Of a DNA stretch of 64,000 nt, positions 10,817 through 22,378 are shown one piece after another. The stretch is from an uncultured Ruminococcus sp. Its GTDB lineage: Bacteria > Bacillota > Clostridia > Lachnospirales > Lachnospiraceae. The notes beneath the pieces were generated by a model. The model saw nothing but the letters and a program-made list of their open reading frames with translations. It did not search any database and was not told where the DNA came from. Position numbers and translations under genes: made by a program. The DNA is taken from positions 1-64,000 of the forward strand of contig CAMMBV010000013.1 of NCBI GenBank assembly GCA_946494335.1, read 5' to 3'. Each line of letters begins with the position of its first letter. Within the stretch, counting starts at the first letter, position 1.

Positions 10817-11767
10817 TCATTGTATCGGATTTTTCTTTTCCTGGCAAGATGTTCCTCTGTTTACAATAATAATTCCCAGGCTGACAAGTACTAATGCACC
10901 CAGGTTCTGCAAAGTAAAAGCCCTCTCTCCCAGGAAAAGCGCTGATAAAATCACGCCAAATACCGGATTGGTAAATCCATAAATGGAAACTGTTCCCACC
11001 GGATTGTATTTCAAAAGCAGGGTCCAGACTGAAAAAGCCACGCTGGAAATCACCGCCATATAAAACAGCAGTAAACTGCTCTTCACGGTAAATCCATGGA
11101 CTTCTCCTCCCATAATCACTCCCATTACAATCAGCAGCACGCCGCCGATCAGCAGCTGACAAGCCGTAATGGTGAAGGGATTGTCTCTGTGAGCAAAAGT
11201 TTTCACATAAACGGCAGCCAGCGCATAGGCAAAACAGGATATCAGCATAAAGCCCTCTCCTGTAAGAGAAAACCCTCCAGCAAAACCGGAGGCGCTGAAA
11301 TTAATGACAACCACTCCCGCAAATCCCAGCAGACAGCCCACTCCTTTTCGCATGGTCATCTTTTCTCCACGGATCAGAAAATGGGCCAGCAAAATAGAAA
11401 AAAAGGAGTTGGATGCCGTGATGATGGATCCTTTCACACCTGTAGTGTTGGAAAGCCCGATATAGAAAAACAGATACTGTATTGTTGTCTGTATCAGTCC
11501 CAGCAGCAGTACCTTACCGCGTATCTCCTTTACCGGCAGCGCGGGACGCCGGGACGTGCAAGTACTGATCAGCCATGTGAGGATGCCGGCCAGCGTAAAG
11601 CGGTATCCGGCAAAAAGAATCTGGCTTCCCGTATCTCCGTCTGCAATGGAAAACAGCTGATAGCCCACCTTTACACTGGGAAATGCACTGCCCCATAGAA
11701 AGGTGCAAAGCAGCGCCAGCGCACAGACCACAGCCGGATGCGTCAGCATATTTCTTTTTTTATCCAT
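10817..11767 (-). CDS. EamA/DMT superfamily transporter
   Basis: Ten-TM EamA repeats (LCTFLWGSAFPSVKVGY; GSIITASNSFFSILLAHFLIRGEKMT); start at MDKKRNMLTH. Confidence 0.88.
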   Translation of the reverse strand: MDKKRNMLTHPAVVCALALLCTFLWGSAFPSVKVGYQLFSIADGDTGSQILFAGYRFTLAGILTWLISTCTSRRPALPVKEIRGKVLLLGLIQTTIQYLFFYIGLSNTTGVKGSIITASNSFFSILLAHFLIRGEKMTMRKGVGCLLGFAGVVVINFSASGFAGGFSLTGEGFMLISCFAYALAAVYVKTFAHRDNPFTITACQLLIGGVLLIVMGVIMGGEVHGFTVKSSLLLFYMAVISSVAFSVWTLLLKYNPVGTVSIYGFTNPVFGVILSALFLGERAFTLQNLGALVLVSLGIIIVNRGTSCQEKKNPIQ

Positions 11768-11786
11768 ATAGCCCCCTATATACCAA

Positions 11787-11820
11787 ACAGGGTACCTGCG
11801 AGCAGGAACCCTGTTTTTGT
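11787..11820. terminator. Bidirectional-looking hairpin between engB and the EamA gene
   Basis: AACAGGGTACCTGCGAGCAGGAACCCTGTTTTT: nested stems ACAGGGT/ACCCTGT and CCTG/CAGG. Confidence 0.55.
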
Positions 11821-12416
11821 TATTCTTCTGTATGACTGATATACTGCTCAATCACATCCCAGATTTCATCTCTGCCCTGCCTGGTCTGAGCGGAAAAGGG
11901 AAGAATTGCGGTATCCGCTCCGGCGTTCAGCGTCTGCCGGATCATTTTAAGATGCTTTGGCAGCTGACTGCGTTTCAGCTTATCCGCCTTTGTGGCAATG
12001 ATGATAGGCTGAAAACCATTATGACAAATCCAGTCATACATGGCTCTGTCATTTCCCGAAGGCTCATGGCGGATATCGATCAGCAGAAACACCGCTTTGA
12101 GCACCTGCGATTTTTTCAGATAGCGCTCTATCATTTTCCCCCATTTTTCTTTTACAGCCACTGACACTTTCGCGTATCCGTAGCCTGGAAGATCCACGAA
12201 ATACAGCTCATTGTTTACATTATAAAAATTTATGGTCTGGGTTTTTCCCGGCTGGGAGCTGGTACGCGCCAGCGCTTTTCGGTTCAGCAGACCGTTGATC
12301 AGCGAAGATTTTCCCACGTTGGATTTTCCCGCAAAGGCAATTTCCGGCAGCTTATTCTCCGGCAGCCTGCTTGTAATTCCGCATACCGTCTCCAGCGATG
12401 CATTTTTTATAATCAT
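11820..12416 (-). CDS. engB: Ribosome biogenesis GTP-binding protein YsxC/EngB
   Basis: GKSNVGKSSLINGL, TSSQPGKTQTINFY, DLPGYGYAKVS; downstream of lon. Confidence 0.96.
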   Translation of the reverse strand: MIIKNASLETVCGITSRLPENKLPEIAFAGKSNVGKSSLINGLLNRKALARTSSQPGKTQTINFYNVNNELYFVDLPGYGYAKVSVAVKEKWGKMIERYLKKSQVLKAVFLLIDIRHEPSGNDRAMYDWICHNGFQPIIIATKADKLKRSQLPKHLKMIRQTLNAGADTAILPFSAQTRQGRDEIWDVIEQYISHTEE

Positions 12417-12425
12417 GTATTCCTC

Positions 12426-14741
12426 CTAAGCCAGGGCATTTTCAAGCACTTCTTTCATCTGAGACACGAACACAATATTCAGTCCTTCTTTAATCTCCTG
12501 TTCAATCTCTTCCACATCCGGCCGGTTTTTTTCCGGTACCAGCACTTTCCCGATACCCGCCATCTTAGCCGCCAGCAGCTTTTCTTTCAGCCCTCCGATG
12601 GGAAGCACACGGCCTCTTAGTGTAATTTCTCCCGTCATGGCCACGTCAGCGCGAACCGGTTTTTCCGTAATCGCCGAGAGCATGGCCGTCGCCATGGTAA
12701 TTCCCGCCGACGGGCCGTCCTTTGGCACGGCTCCCTCCGGAATGTGGATATGTATATCATGATCTTTAAAAAACTCGTCTGAAATTTCATACTGAGGGGC
12801 CACAGACCGGATATAGCTGATTCCTGCCTGCGCCGACTCTTTCATCACGTCTCCCAGCTGACCCGTCAGCATAAAATCCCCTTTGCCGGGCATGATATTC
12901 ACTTCAATCTGAAGCGTATCTCCTCCGACGCTGGTCCAGGCCAGTCCGCGCACGATTCCGATCTCATCCGTCTCATTTTTCTTCTGAATATTATACTTTT
13001 CTTTGCCAAGAAAATCTTCCAGATTAGAAAGCTCAACCAAAACTTCCTGCTGTTTTTCTTCCAGCACTTTGCGGGCCGTTTTTCTGCAGATTTCTCCAAT
13101 GCGCCGCTCCAGGCTACGCACGCCCGCTTCCTTTGTATAACCGCTGATGATTTCAGCCAGAGCCTCATCGTCAATATGCAGCTGCTCATCCTGCAGCCCA
13201 TGGGCTTTCATCTGCTTTGGTATCAGATGCTCCCGGGCAATATGATACTTTTCATTTTCCGTATAGCTGGTGATTTCAATGATCTCCATACGGTCCAGCA
13301 AGGGCCTTGGAATGGTCTGTACATCATTGGCAGTGGCAATGAACAGCACCTCCGATAAATCCAGCGGAATTTCGATATAATGATCGCTGAATTTATTATT
13401 CTGTTCAGAATCCAGCACCTCCAAAAGTGCGGAAGACGTATCTCCCTTATAATCACTGCTCACCTTGTCTATTTCATCCAGCAGCATCAGAGGATTTTTT
13501 ACCCCTGCCTGTTTTAAGCCGGCGGCGATCCGACCGGGCATGGCTCCCACATAGGTTCTGCGGTGCCCTCTGATTTCAGCCTCGTCTCTCACGCCCCCCA
13601 GACAGATCCTCACATACTTTTTATTAAGCGCCCTTGCCACCGATCTGGCAATGGATGTTTTTCCGGTTCCCGGCGGACCGATGAGACAGAGAATGGGACT
13701 CTCCCCTTTCTTTGTCAGCGTGCGGACCGCCAGAAATTCCAGGATTCTCTCCTTCACCTTCTCCAGGCCGTAATGATCTGCCTGAAGGATCTCCTTGGCC
13801 TTCTCAATATTCTGGTTGTCTCTGGACATTTTGTCCCAGGGCATGCTTAACAGTGTCTCAATGTATCCTCTCACCACTGCGCTTTCCGATGAATTATTGC
13901 CTACGCTGCGGAACCGCTTGATCTCTTCTAATATCTTGTCTTTCACCGCCTTGGAAGCCTTCAGCTTTCCCGCCTGCTCCTGGAACCGGTCGGCATCATT
14001 TAAAGTGCCGTCTTCTCCCAGCTCCTCCCGTATCAGCTTCATCTGCTCCCGCAGGATATATTCTCGCTGATTTTTATCAATTCTTTCTTTGATTTTCCCC
14101 TGGATTTCACTGCGGATCTGCATGATTTCAATTTCATTGGCCATCATAATCCCCAGCAGCTCGTATCGCTCCGCCAGCGTCACCGCCTCCAGCAGCTTCT
14201 GACGCTGCTCGTAGGGGAGAGGCAGATTGATGACAATCTGATCCACTACTTTTCCCAGATCATCCATCTCCAGAATCTGGGTGGCCAGCTCTCCGCTGAT
14301 CTTCTGATTCTCCTGACAGAAAGTCAGGAAAAGCTCCTTGATATTGCGAAGCATGGCTTCTCTGGCATTGACGGACACCGAAAGCTCTTCCGTTTTTTCG
14401 TATCTTGCCGTCTCTGCTTCCAGATAAGTATCCTCTTTAAGCAGGCTTAAAAGCTCCGCCCTCTCTATCCCTTCTACCAGAATCCGCAGAATATGCTTCG
14501 GCATTTTTACAACCTGTTTGATCCGGGCAATGGTACCGACTTTATACAGATCAGAAATCCCCGGTTCTTCCACCATGGGATCTCTCTGGGTTACCAGAAA
14601 AATTTCCTGGTCCCGCAGCATCGCCTCTTCCACCGCTTTTACCGATTTATCTCTGCTGATATCAAAGTGCACGATCATATCCGGCAGGATCGTCGTACCG
14701 CGAAGCGCAATCGCAGGCAGTACGCTTATCAATTCATTCAT
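12426..14741 (-). CDS. lon: ATP-dependent endopeptidase Lon
   Basis: LON N-domain, [13 protein letters not shown], catalytic [15 protein letters not shown]. Confidence 0.98.
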   Translation of the reverse strand: MNELISVLPAIALRGTTILPDMIVHFDISRDKSVKAVEEAMLRDQEIFLVTQRDPMVEEPGISDLYKVGTIARIKQVVKMPKHILRILVEGIERAELLSLLKEDTYLEAETARYEKTEELSVSVNAREAMLRNIKELFLTFCQENQKISGELATQILEMDDLGKVVDQIVINLPLPYEQRQKLLEAVTLAERYELLGIMMANEIEIMQIRSEIQGKIKERIDKNQREYILREQMKLIREELGEDGTLNDADRFQEQAGKLKASKAVKDKILEEIKRFRSVGNNSSESAVVRGYIETLLSMPWDKMSRDNQNIEKAKEILQADHYGLEKVKERILEFLAVRTLTKKGESPILCLIGPPGTGKTSIARSVARALNKKYVRICLGGVRDEAEIRGHRRTYVGAMPGRIAAGLKQAGVKNPLMLLDEIDKVSSDYKGDTSSALLEVLDSEQNNKFSDHYIEIPLDLSEVLFIATANDVQTIPRPLLDRMEIIEITSYTENEKYHIAREHLIPKQMKAHGLQDEQLHIDDEALAEIISGYTKEAGVRSLERRIGEICRKTARKVLEEKQQEVLVELSNLEDFLGKEKYNIQKKNETDEIGIVRGLAWTSVGGDTLQIEVNIMPGKGDFMLTGQLGDVMKESAQAGISYIRSVAPQYEISDEFFKDHDIHIHIPEGAVPKDGPSAGITMATAMLSAITEKPVRADVAMTGEITLRGRVLPIGGLKEKLLAAKMAGIGKVLVPEKNRPDVEEIEQEIKEGLNIVFVSQMKEVLENALA

Positions 14742-14756
14742 ACGCTCCTCTTTCCT

Positions 14757-16046
14757 TTACGCCGTCACAGAAGTCCCTCTGCGCTTTCTCGATGTTTTTT
14801 TCGGCACAGGAACGGGCTCTCCTCTGGTGATCACAGGCTCCCCTGTTCCCTCCACCGCATCTTTAGTGACAATACACTTTCGTATGGTATTGTCCGACGG
14901 TATTTCAAACATTAGATCCATTACCGTATCTTCCATAATGGAACGAAGCCCTCTGGCTCCCGTTTTTCTCTCCATAGCCTTCTGGGCTATTCTTTCCAGC
15001 GCCGGTTCATCAAACTCCAGCTCTACCCCATCCAGTTCAAACAGTTTGTGATACTGCCTGATCAGGGAGTTTTTCGGTTCTTTCAAAATACGCACCAGAG
15101 CCGCTTCATCCAGACCGTTTAAAGTCACCACAACGGGAACACGTCCGATAAATTCTGGAATCAGACCGAATTTTATAAAGTCCTGAGGCATCACCTGCTT
15201 TAAGATTTCACCCACACTCTGCTTCTTTTCGTCGGCCAAAACAGAATTAAAGCCGATAGACTTGGTGTCCTGACGCGCCTCAATAATTTTATCCAGACCT
15301 TCAAAAGCTCCGCCGCAGATAAACAGTATGTTCGTCGTATCTATCTGAATAAACTCCTGATGCGGATGCTTTCTTCCTCCCTGAGGCGGAACACTGGCTA
15401 CAGTTCCTTCCAGGATCTTTAAAAGAGCCTGCTGCACTCCTTCTCCGGAAACATCCCTTGTGATGGACGCATTTTCAGATTTTCTCGTAATTTTGTCAAT
15501 CTCGTCTATATAAATGATGCCGTGCTGCGCGCGCTCAATGTCATACTCTGCCGCCTGAATAATTTTCAGCAGAATATTTTCCACGTCTTCTCCCACGTAA
15601 CCGGCTTCCGTCAGCGTAGTGGCATCCGCAATGGCAAAAGGCACATTCAGAATCCTTGCCAGTGTCTGCGCCAGCAGGGTCTTTCCGGAACCTGTGGGAC
15701 CCAGCATCAAAATATTGCTCTTTTGAAGCTCAACATCAGACGAACGCTCGGAGAGCACTCTCTTGTAATGATTATATACCGCTACGGACAGCACTTTTTT
15801 GGCCTGTTCCTGACCAATCACGTATTCGTCCAGTATCTCTTTTATCTCCTTGGGTTTCAACAGATTGATTCCGTCAAAATCAGCGGCAGTCTCATGATCC
15901 AGTTCTTCATCCATGATTTCCGCACAGATTTCTATACATTCGTCACAGATATACGCGCCATCCGGTCCTGCGATCAGTTTGCGCACCTGTTCTTCTGTTT
16001 TGCCGCAAAAGGAACATCTGATTTTGTTTTCCCCTTTAACTGCCAT
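14757..16046 (-). CDS. clpX: ATP-dependent Clp protease ATP-binding subunit ClpX
   Basis: Zn finger [33 protein letters not shown]. Confidence 0.98.
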   Translation of the reverse strand: MAVKGENKIRCSFCGKTEEQVRKLIAGPDGAYICDECIEICAEIMDEELDHETAADFDGINLLKPKEIKEILDEYVIGQEQAKKVLSVAVYNHYKRVLSERSSDVELQKSNILMLGPTGSGKTLLAQTLARILNVPFAIADATTLTEAGYVGEDVENILLKIIQAAEYDIERAQHGIIYIDEIDKITRKSENASITRDVSGEGVQQALLKILEGTVASVPPQGGRKHPHQEFIQIDTTNILFICGGAFEGLDKIIEARQDTKSIGFNSVLADEKKQSVGEILKQVMPQDFIKFGLIPEFIGRVPVVVTLNGLDEAALVRILKEPKNSLIRQYHKLFELDGVELEFDEPALERIAQKAMERKTGARGLRSIMEDTVMDLMFEIPSDNTIRKCIVTKDAVEGTGEPVITRGEPVPVPKKTSRKRRGTSVTA

Positions 16047-16141
16047 ACTTTTTTATTCTTTCCTTTCCCTAAACTTCCATGTTTGCATAAACGCCACATA
16101 AGACCCCCGCCCTCAGGGCAGGAGTCTTACAATAAACTTCT

Positions 16142-16729
16142 CTATCTGCTGGTAATAACGCCGTCAATCAAACCATATGCCTTAGCTTCTTCCGCCGACA
16201 TATAATGATCCCTCTCTGTGTCCGCCTCAATCACTTCCAGCGGCTGTCCGGTGTTCTGAGCAAGAATCGTATTCAGTTTGCTGCGTGTTTTCAGAATGTG
16301 CTCTGCCACAATATTAATCTCTGTCGCCTGTCCCTGCGCACCGCCTGACGGCTGATGAATCATAATCTCTGCATTGGGAAGGGCAAAACGTTTTCCCTTC
16401 GTGCCGCCGGAAAGGAGGAACGCCCCCATACTGGCCGCCATACCGATGCAAATTGTGGAAACATCGCTTTTTACATACTGCATGGTGTCATAAATCGCCA
16501 TACCTGCTGTCACAGAACCGCCGGGACTGTTAATGTACAGCTGAATATCCTTTCCCGGATCCTCTGATTCCAGGAACAGAAGCTGTGCCACAATCAGACT
16601 GGCTGATACATCGTTTACCTCTTCTCCCAGAAAAATAATTCTGTCTTTTAACAGACGGGAATAAATGTCATAGCTGCGCTCGCCGCGGCTTGTCTGCTCT
16701 ACTACATAAGGTACCAAACTCATATTCAA
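16142..16729 (-). CDS. clpP: ATP-dependent Clp protease proteolytic subunit ClpP
   Basis: [60 protein letters not shown]. Confidence 0.98.
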   Translation of the reverse strand: MNMSLVPYVVEQTSRGERSYDIYSRLLKDRIIFLGEEVNDVSASLIVAQLLFLESEDPGKDIQLYINSPGGSVTAGMAIYDTMQYVKSDVSTICIGMAASMGAFLLSGGTKGKRFALPNAEIMIHQPSGGAQGQATEINIVAEHILKTRSKLNTILAQNTGQPLEVIEADTERDHYMSAEEAKAYGLIDGVITSR

Positions 16730-16752
16730 TCGCTCCTTACCTGTGAAGGATA

Positions 16753-18039
16753 TTAAACTTCTTTTGCAGCCTCCGCAATCAGCGTTACCGCTTCCTGAAC
16801 GGCCATATCCTTCTTCATCTGCTCTTTTTCATAGTCGCCCATCAGCTCTTTGAGTTTATCGGCCTCCATTTTGTACATCTCAGCCATCTTTGCAATTTCT
16901 TCATCCAGTTTTTCATCGGAAATCTGAATATTTTCCACTTCTGCGATTTTTTCCAGTACAAGTCTGCTCTGGATACGTTTTACTGCCTGAGGTTTCATCT
17001 GATCCTTCATCATCTGAGGCGTTGTGCCTGTAATCTGCACGTACTGATCCATGCTCAGTCCCTGTGCCTGCATCCTTCTGGCAAAATCGTTAACCATCTG
17101 CTCAACCTGTGTATCAATCATTGCATCCGGAATTTCCATCTGTGCGTTTTCAGCCGCTTTTTCAACTACAGCGTCTTCTTTTGCACGTTTTGCATCTTCT
17201 GCTTTTTTCTTTTCCAGATTAGCCCTGATATCAGCTTTATACTCTTCCAGCGTATCAAACTCTGAAACGTCTTTTGCAAAATCATCATCCAGAGCCGGAA
17301 GCTCTTTCATCTCAATTTTATTTACTTTGCATTTAAACACGGCCGGTTTGCCTGCCAGTTCTTCCGCCTGGTAATCTTCCGGGAAGGTTACGTTAACTTC
17401 CATGGGCTCGCCGATTTTCGCGCCGATCAGCTGATCTTCAAATCCCGGGATAAAGGAATTGGAACCGATAACCAGCGGATAATCCTCTCCTTTTCCTCCC
17501 GCGAAAGCCTCGCCGTCCACAAAGCCTTCAAAATCAAGGCGGACTGTATCGCCGCTTTCTACAGCTCTGTCATCCACGTCTACAACACGGGAATTTCTTT
17601 CCTGCTCTTTTTTCAGCTCGCCTTCAACATCCTCATCCGTTACTTCCAGATCGCCTGCCGGAACTTCCAGTCCTTTATATTCACCCAGCGTTACTTCCGG
17701 TTTCACAGCAACCTCTGCTGTAAAAATGAACGGTTTTCCGCTTTCCAGCTGAACCACATCGATGGACGGCTGAGAAACAATCTCCAGTCCGCTTTCGTCA
17801 GACGCCTTTGCATATGCTTCCGGAATCAGAGCATTTGCCGCATCCTCATAGAAAACACCTGCTCCATACATCTTCTCTATCATTTTGCGCGGTGCTTTAC
17901 CTTTACGGAATCCGGGCAGTGTAATCTGGTTTTTCTGTTTCAGATACGCTCCCTGAATTGCTTTCTCCAACTCTTCGGCAGCCACTTCAATTGTGAGCTT
18001 CGCCATGTTCTTTTCCAGATTTTCAACCTGTACGCTCAT
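16753..18039 (-). CDS. tig: Trigger factor
   Basis: N-terminal [17 protein letters not shown] signature and PPIase domain; adjacent to clpP. Confidence 0.97.
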   Translation of the reverse strand: MSVQVENLEKNMAKLTIEVAAEELEKAIQGAYLKQKNQITLPGFRKGKAPRKMIEKMYGAGVFYEDAANALIPEAYAKASDESGLEIVSQPSIDVVQLESGKPFIFTAEVAVKPEVTLGEYKGLEVPAGDLEVTDEDVEGELKKEQERNSRVVDVDDRAVESGDTVRLDFEGFVDGEAFAGGKGEDYPLVIGSNSFIPGFEDQLIGAKIGEPMEVNVTFPEDYQAEELAGKPAVFKCKVNKIEMKELPALDDDFAKDVSEFDTLEEYKADIRANLEKKKAEDAKRAKEDAVVEKAAENAQMEIPDAMIDTQVEQMVNDFARRMQAQGLSMDQYVQITGTTPQMMKDQMKPQAVKRIQSRLVLEKIAEVENIQISDEKLDEEIAKMAEMYKMEADKLKELMGDYEKEQMKKDMAVQEAVTLIAEAAKEV

Positions 18040-18200
18040 TTTACTGATTTCCTCCTCGTTCTCTATATGAAAAATATTTGCATACTTTCACACTTTTCCA
18101 TACTTACAGTCATTTTTGTAGTATAGCATAACTCTGGGATAATTTCCAGTACTTTTTACATTTCTTCAGCCCACAGGCCAGATTTCTGCCCCGCAGACAC

Positions 18201-18752
18201 TCAATGTCCGTATACAATGCCCTCTTTCAGTTCATCCGCTGTCTTTTTATCTACCAGGATGGATATCAGCTCTAGGCCAAATGAAATCGCCGTTCCCACG
18301 CCCCTGCTTGTAGTGATGTTTCCGTCCGTCACCACACGGTCTGTGGAAGTTTCCGCTCCTGTCAGGCCTGATTCGCAGCCCGGATAACAGGTGGCTTTTC
18401 TTCCTTTTAAGATTCCCAGACCACCGAATACGGTTGGAGCCGCACAGATGGCCGCCATTTTCTTTCCTTTTTCATTCCAGTCAATCAGCAGGTCCGTCAG
18501 CGGTTTATACTGGCTTAAATTGGTTGTACCCGGCTGACCTCCCGGAAGAATCAGCATATCTGCATCAGAGGGATCAACTTCTTCAAAGGTTTTATCCGTC
18601 TCTATTGTGATTCCCTGCGCTCCTGTTACTGTATTTTTCCCCATAATTGAAGTCATCACAACCTCAACGCCTGCTCTTCTGAGCAGATCTACCGTTGTAA
18701 GGCCTTCCACTTCTTCAAAACCGTCCGCAAAAAACACATATACTTTAGCCAT
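18201..18752 (-). CDS. DJ-1/PfpI family protein
   Basis: MAKVYVFFADGFEEVEGLTTVDLLRRAG; AAICAAPTVFG nucleophile elbow. Confidence 0.93.
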   Translation of the reverse strand: MAKVYVFFADGFEEVEGLTTVDLLRRAGVEVVMTSIMGKNTVTGAQGITIETDKTFEEVDPSDADMLILPGGQPGTTNLSQYKPLTDLLIDWNEKGKKMAAICAAPTVFGGLGILKGRKATCYPGCESGLTGAETSTDRVVTDGNITTSRGVGTAISFGLELISILVDKKTADELKEGIVYGH

Positions 18753-18812
18753 AGCTACCTCCTCTGAATCTTTCTTTATTTTTTGTACTGTTCAACGCTA
18801 TGATTATAGCAC

Positions 18813-18844
18813 TAAAAAAGCCCTTATTGCAACTAAAGGGCTCC
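18813..18844 (-). terminator. Rho-independent terminator
   Basis: Minus strand GAGCCCTTTAGTTGCAATAAGGGCTTTTTT. Confidence 0.75.
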
Positions 18845-19042
18845 TATTTCTTCCATTATTTTGTTCCTGATTTTTTCCTTCGCTTCCAGCATTATCTTCT
18901 CATCGCCGCTGCACTTTTCCGTCTCTCTTTCAATTTTTCGTGCATACGGGATCATCAGCTCCATACCGACTTGTCCAGCCAGACGCAGAAGCGGCTTCTT
19001 ACTGCCCTGCCAATTCAGACATTGATTCATAATCTTCATCAT
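18833..19042 (-). CDS. Small hypothetical protein
   Basis: 69-aa ORF ending in the terminator stem; no family recognised. Confidence 0.5.
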   Translation of the reverse strand: MMKIMNQCLNWQGSKKPLLRLAGQVGMELMIPYARKIERETEKCSGDEKIMLEAKEKIRNKIMEEIGAL

Positions 19043-19213
19043 ATTTAATGAACCTCCCCTTTACTGTTCATAATCTTACCTGTTTCGTGCCATAATAGCA
19101 ACAAATCGTTGCTATTATATTTTAATTTCGCCATAAAATATTCGTTTCGTTGCCGGTTATCTGTTTTCCAGAGGCTCTTTGCTATAATTACATAAAACAT
19201 CAGGAGGTAGACT

Positions 19214-19567
19214 ATGGATTTGGAATTACTGGCTAAAAATCTGCGCTTTTTCCGTAAAGCCCACGGTTACACGCAGGAATATCTTGGCGAAATACTGAAT
19301 ATTCAGCGTCAGTCATACTGCAATTATGAAAACGGCCGCCGGATTCCAAATATAGAAATCCTTGTCGATATAGCACAGCTGTACGGTGTGACTCTGGACA
19401 TTCTTTTGAAACCTGTCAATAATAATTCGGATTTCGCCGCCTCAAATTACACTCTTTCGCAATTAATTACAGATTTTCAGGCTTTATCCGAATCGGATAA
19501 AAAGGAGGTTCAGGCTTTTATTTCTTTCAAAAAATCCCGGCATTCTGATACTTCCATAGAAGATTGA
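19214..19567 (+). CDS. XRE-family helix-turn-helix regulator
   Basis: LRFFRKAHGYTQEYLGEILNIQRQSYCNYENGRRIPNIEILVDIAQLYGVTLDILL; SD aggaggt. Confidence 0.92.
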   Translation: MDLELLAKNLRFFRKAHGYTQEYLGEILNIQRQSYCNYENGRRIPNIEILVDIAQLYGVTLDILLKPVNNNSDFAASNYTLSQLITDFQALSESDKKEVQAFISFKKSRHSDTSIED

Positions 19568-19652
19568 TCCAATTATACCATTTTTGCTTTATATTTGCAA
19601 TGTATAAAATTGCGTTTATTTTCATCAGAAAGATGTTATAATAAAATCAAAA

Positions 19653-20135
19653 ATGCAGGCAGGAGGTATTCACTTGGAAATTGAAAGAAAATTCCTGATC
19701 ACAAGTCTGCCCGAAAATCTGGAACAGTATCCTTTTCAGAAACTGGAGCAGGCATATCTGTGTACGGACCCGGTTGTCCGCATCCGCCGCCAGGGCAATG
19801 ATTATATTCTGACTTACAAATCAAAAGGCTTTCTCGCACGGGAAGAGTATAACCTCCCACTCCACGAAAAAGCCTATCTTCATCTGCGCGCCAAAGCAGA
19901 CGGCATTATTTTATCCAAAACCCGGTATCGGATCCCCTTGGGTGAAAAACTGACCATAGAACTGGACATCTTTGACGCCCCTTACGAGGGACTGTATCTG
20001 GCGGAAGTAGAATTTTCCTCTCAGGAAGATGCTCTGTCTTTTTCGCCTCCTGCCTGGTTTGGCGAGGAAGTCACTTATTCTTCCCGGTATCACAACAGTA
20101 CCCTCAGCGCCCCTGATACACGCACTGCTCTTTAG
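19653..20135 (+). CDS. CYTH-domain protein
   Basis: LEIERKFLI...CYTH ExExK motif; start probably at about 19674. Confidence 0.88.
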   Translation: MQAGGIHLEIERKFLITSLPENLEQYPFQKLEQAYLCTDPVVRIRRQGNDYILTYKSKGFLAREEYNLPLHEKAYLHLRAKADGIILSKTRYRIPLGEKLTIELDIFDAPYEGLYLAEVEFSSQEDALSFSPPAWFGEEVTYSSRYHNSTLSAPDTRTAL

Positions 20136-20215
20136 CGACAATCTGCCGCAATTATTTTGCAGTCTATTCATTTGCACATGCTGTTTTTCAATTTGTTTCT
20201 TTTGTTCTGCAAATG

Positions 20216-20230
20216 TCTAAACTATAAGTA
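20216..20230 (+). promoter_or_regulatory. Conserved promoter/operator motif TCTAAACTATAAGTA (copy 1)
   Basis: Exact 15-bp match to 21466..21480 upstream of the paralogous XRE gene. Confidence 0.6.
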
Positions 20231-20270
20231 GTTGCACAGATACTGTTATCTGCAGAAAAGAGGAATACAA

Positions 20271-20513
20271 ATGGACTACAAACGATTAAATGAACTGCGG
20301 CTGCTTGGCCTTACCATTGCCTATTACCGCAGAATCCGCGGCTTAACACAGATGGAACTGGCGGAGGCCGTAAATATCAGCCGCACTCACATCAGCAATA
20401 TAGAAGCTCCCAACAGCAGGACTTCTATTTCATTGAACAAACTTTTTGATATTGCAGAAGCACTGGACGTTCCTGTAAAAGATCTTTTTGATTTTCAGGA
20501 TACTCTTTTATAG
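20271..20513 (+). CDS. XRE-family HTH regulator (paralog A)
   Basis: MDYKRLNELRLLGLTIAYYRRIRGLTQMELAEAVNISRTHISNIEAPNSRTSISLNKLFDIAEALDVPVKDLF. Confidence 0.92.
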   Translation: MDYKRLNELRLLGLTIAYYRRIRGLTQMELAEAVNISRTHISNIEAPNSRTSISLNKLFDIAEALDVPVKDLFDFQDTLL

Positions 20514-21302
20514 TTCTCTGGATTTTTCCACGCAGGCTTTCATCGCCTCCATCACGGAACTGCGGAAACCGCATTTTTCCAGAACACGAACTGCTTCTAT
20601 GGTCGTCCCTCCCGGAGAGCAAACCATGTCTTTCAGTTCGCCGGGATGTCTGCCCGTCTCCAGCACCATTTTTGCACTTCCCAGAACAGCCTGCGCTGCA
20701 AATTTGTAAGCCTGGTTTCTGGGAATCCCCGCAGCTACCGCGCCGTCAGCCATCGCCTCAATGAACATAAATACATAAGCCGGGGAACAGGAGCTGACTG
20801 CCATCTCTGCATCTATAAGGTTTTCCGGTATGACGCTGGCCATTCCAAAGCTTTCCAGAATACGGCATACCTCTTCTGTCTCATCTTCCTGTATGTTTCC
20901 GTTTATACAGACAGCGGTCACACCCTCACCCACCAGTGCAGGCGTATTGGGCATCAGCCGGATTATTTTTTTGTCTGTCCCCAGGCGTTCCTCCAGCCAC
21001 CCCAGAGATTTTCCCGCGGCGATGGATATGACAATCTGCTCTTTTTTGATATCGTCCTTAATATTCGCCAGAACGCTCTCCAGATACTGAGGCTTTACAG
21101 CCAGAAAAAGTATATCGGCCCACGCCGCAGCTTCGTGATTATCCGTCGCAGTTCTTATTTTCAGGGTGTTTTTGGCATGTTCTAACGCTTTTTCTGATAC
21201 ATCTGACGCCACAATATCCAAAGGATCTGCAATTTCCTGTTTCAGTATGCCGCCTATAATGGCAGAGGCCATATTTCCGCAGCCTATAAATCCCAACTTC
21301 AT
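20508..21302 (-). CDS. proC: Pyrroline-5-carboxylate reductase
   Basis: MKLGFIGCGNMASAIIGG, C-terminal SPGGTTIEAVRVLEKCGFRSSVMEAMKA. Confidence 0.95.
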   Translation of the reverse strand: MKLGFIGCGNMASAIIGGILKQEIADPLDIVASDVSEKALEHAKNTLKIRTATDNHEAAAWADILFLAVKPQYLESVLANIKDDIKKEQIVISIAAGKSLGWLEERLGTDKKIIRLMPNTPALVGEGVTAVCINGNIQEDETEEVCRILESFGMASVIPENLIDAEMAVSSCSPAYVFMFIEAMADGAVAAGIPRNQAYKFAAQAVLGSAKMVLETGRHPGELKDMVCSPGGTTIEAVRVLEKCGFRSSVMEAMKACVEKSREL

Positions 21303-21465
21303 GTTCTTTCCTCCATTCTTTTTTCTCTATTTTACTCAAATTCTCCTTACAGCACAAGAATGAAAAAAGCTTCTTTACTTTTCATTTTTCGTATTTTTCT
21401 TTTCTTTTGTTTTTCTTTACTTTGCATATACTAACATAAAATTTGTTTTCTTTTTCTTTTAAACA

Positions 21466-21480
21466 TCTAAACTATAAGTA
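21466..21480 (+). promoter_or_regulatory. Conserved promoter/operator motif TCTAAACTATAAGTA (copy 2)
   Basis: Exact 15-bp match to 20216..20230. Confidence 0.6.
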
Positions 21481-21505
21481 TCACGTACAGAAAAGGGGAA
21501 CATAT

Positions 21506-21748
21506 ATGAATTATAAACGCATGAACGATCTTCGCCTTCTTGGCCTTACAATCGCCTATTACCGCAGAGCCCGCGGACTGACACAGATGGATCTGGCCGA
21601 GATGGTCCACATCAGCCGCACCCACATGAGCAACATTGAAGCTCCCAACAGCAAAACTTCCATTTCACTCAATAAGCTGTTTGACATCGCCGAGGCTCTG
21701 GAAGTTCCTATGAAAGATCTGTTTGATTTTCAAAACAAACCGCTCTGA
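21506..21748 (+). CDS. XRE-family HTH regulator (paralog B)
   Basis: MNYKRMNDLRLLGLTIAYYRRARGLTQMDLAEMVHISRTHMSNIEAPNSKTSISLNKLFDIAEALEVPMKDLF, near-identical to paralog A. Confidence 0.92.
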   Translation: MNYKRMNDLRLLGLTIAYYRRARGLTQMDLAEMVHISRTHMSNIEAPNSKTSISLNKLFDIAEALEVPMKDLFDFQNKPL

Positions 21749-21818
21749 CTTTAACCTTTATACACCAAATCTGAATTTCTTTAATATATTATATCACTAG
21801 AATATCTGGAGGTATAAT

Positions 21819-22246
21819 ATGAAAAAATGGCTGGCAGCCGGAGTTATGGTATTGGTTCTGGCAGGCACACTGTTTCTGCCAGGCTGCGCCAGGAAAGACT
21901 CCGCAGTCAAAATCACACTGAACGAGGTGGCGCATTCCATATTTTACGCGCCTCAGTACGTTGCCATAGAAGAAGGTTACTTCGCCGAGGAGGGTCTGGA
22001 TCTGGAGCTGGTCAACGGTTACGGCGCCGACAAAACCATGACGGCGGTTCTTTCCGGAGAAGCCGATATCGGATTCATGGGAGCAGAGGCATCTGTTTAC
22101 GCCTACCTGGAAGGAGCCGAGGATCCAGTGATCAATTTTGCCCAGCTGACACAGCGGGCGGGAAATTTTCTTGTATCTCGGGAACCGATGGAGGATTTTC
22201 AGTGGGAAGATCTGAAAGGCCAAGAAATCCTTGGAGGCCGAAAGGG
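21819..22246 (+). pseudogene. 5' portion of NMT1/THI5-like ABC transporter substrate-binding lipoprotein gene, interrupted by a serine-recombinase element
   Basis: Lipobox LPGC, NEVAHSIFYAPQYVAIEEGYFAEEGLDLELVNGYGADKTMTAVLSGEADIGFMG...GQEILGGRKG; continues in frame at 26170. Confidence 0.9.
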
Positions 22247-22270
22247 TGTTGTACATATATTAATGTAAAT
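22247..22270 (+). repeat. Left terminal inverted repeat of element (attL element-side arm)
   Basis: TGTTGTACATATATTAATGTAAAT; pairs with 26144..26167 at the same 24-nt register (15/24 identities, outer TGTT and inner TAATGTAAAT perfect). Confidence 0.8.
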
Positions 22271-22378
22271 TTAGAGAGCATTGTGATTTTGTGTAACTGG
22301 GTGGATGGAATGAATAGTGCGAAGAATACATAAAAAGAAATGGCGGAAATACCAGCAATGATATTTCCGCCGAAACGA

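Noticed and set aside
16100-16135. Hairpin between clpP and clpX (GACTCCTGCCCTGAGGGCGGGGGTC)
   Set aside because: The stem is clear but there is no U-run in either direction; not supported as a terminator.
21789-22256. Minus-strand ORF 21789..22256 and plus-strand ORF 21827..22333
   Set aside because: Shadow frames over the 5' half of the substrate-binding gene. The tail of 21827..22333 matters only as the predicted circular-form recombinase extension.
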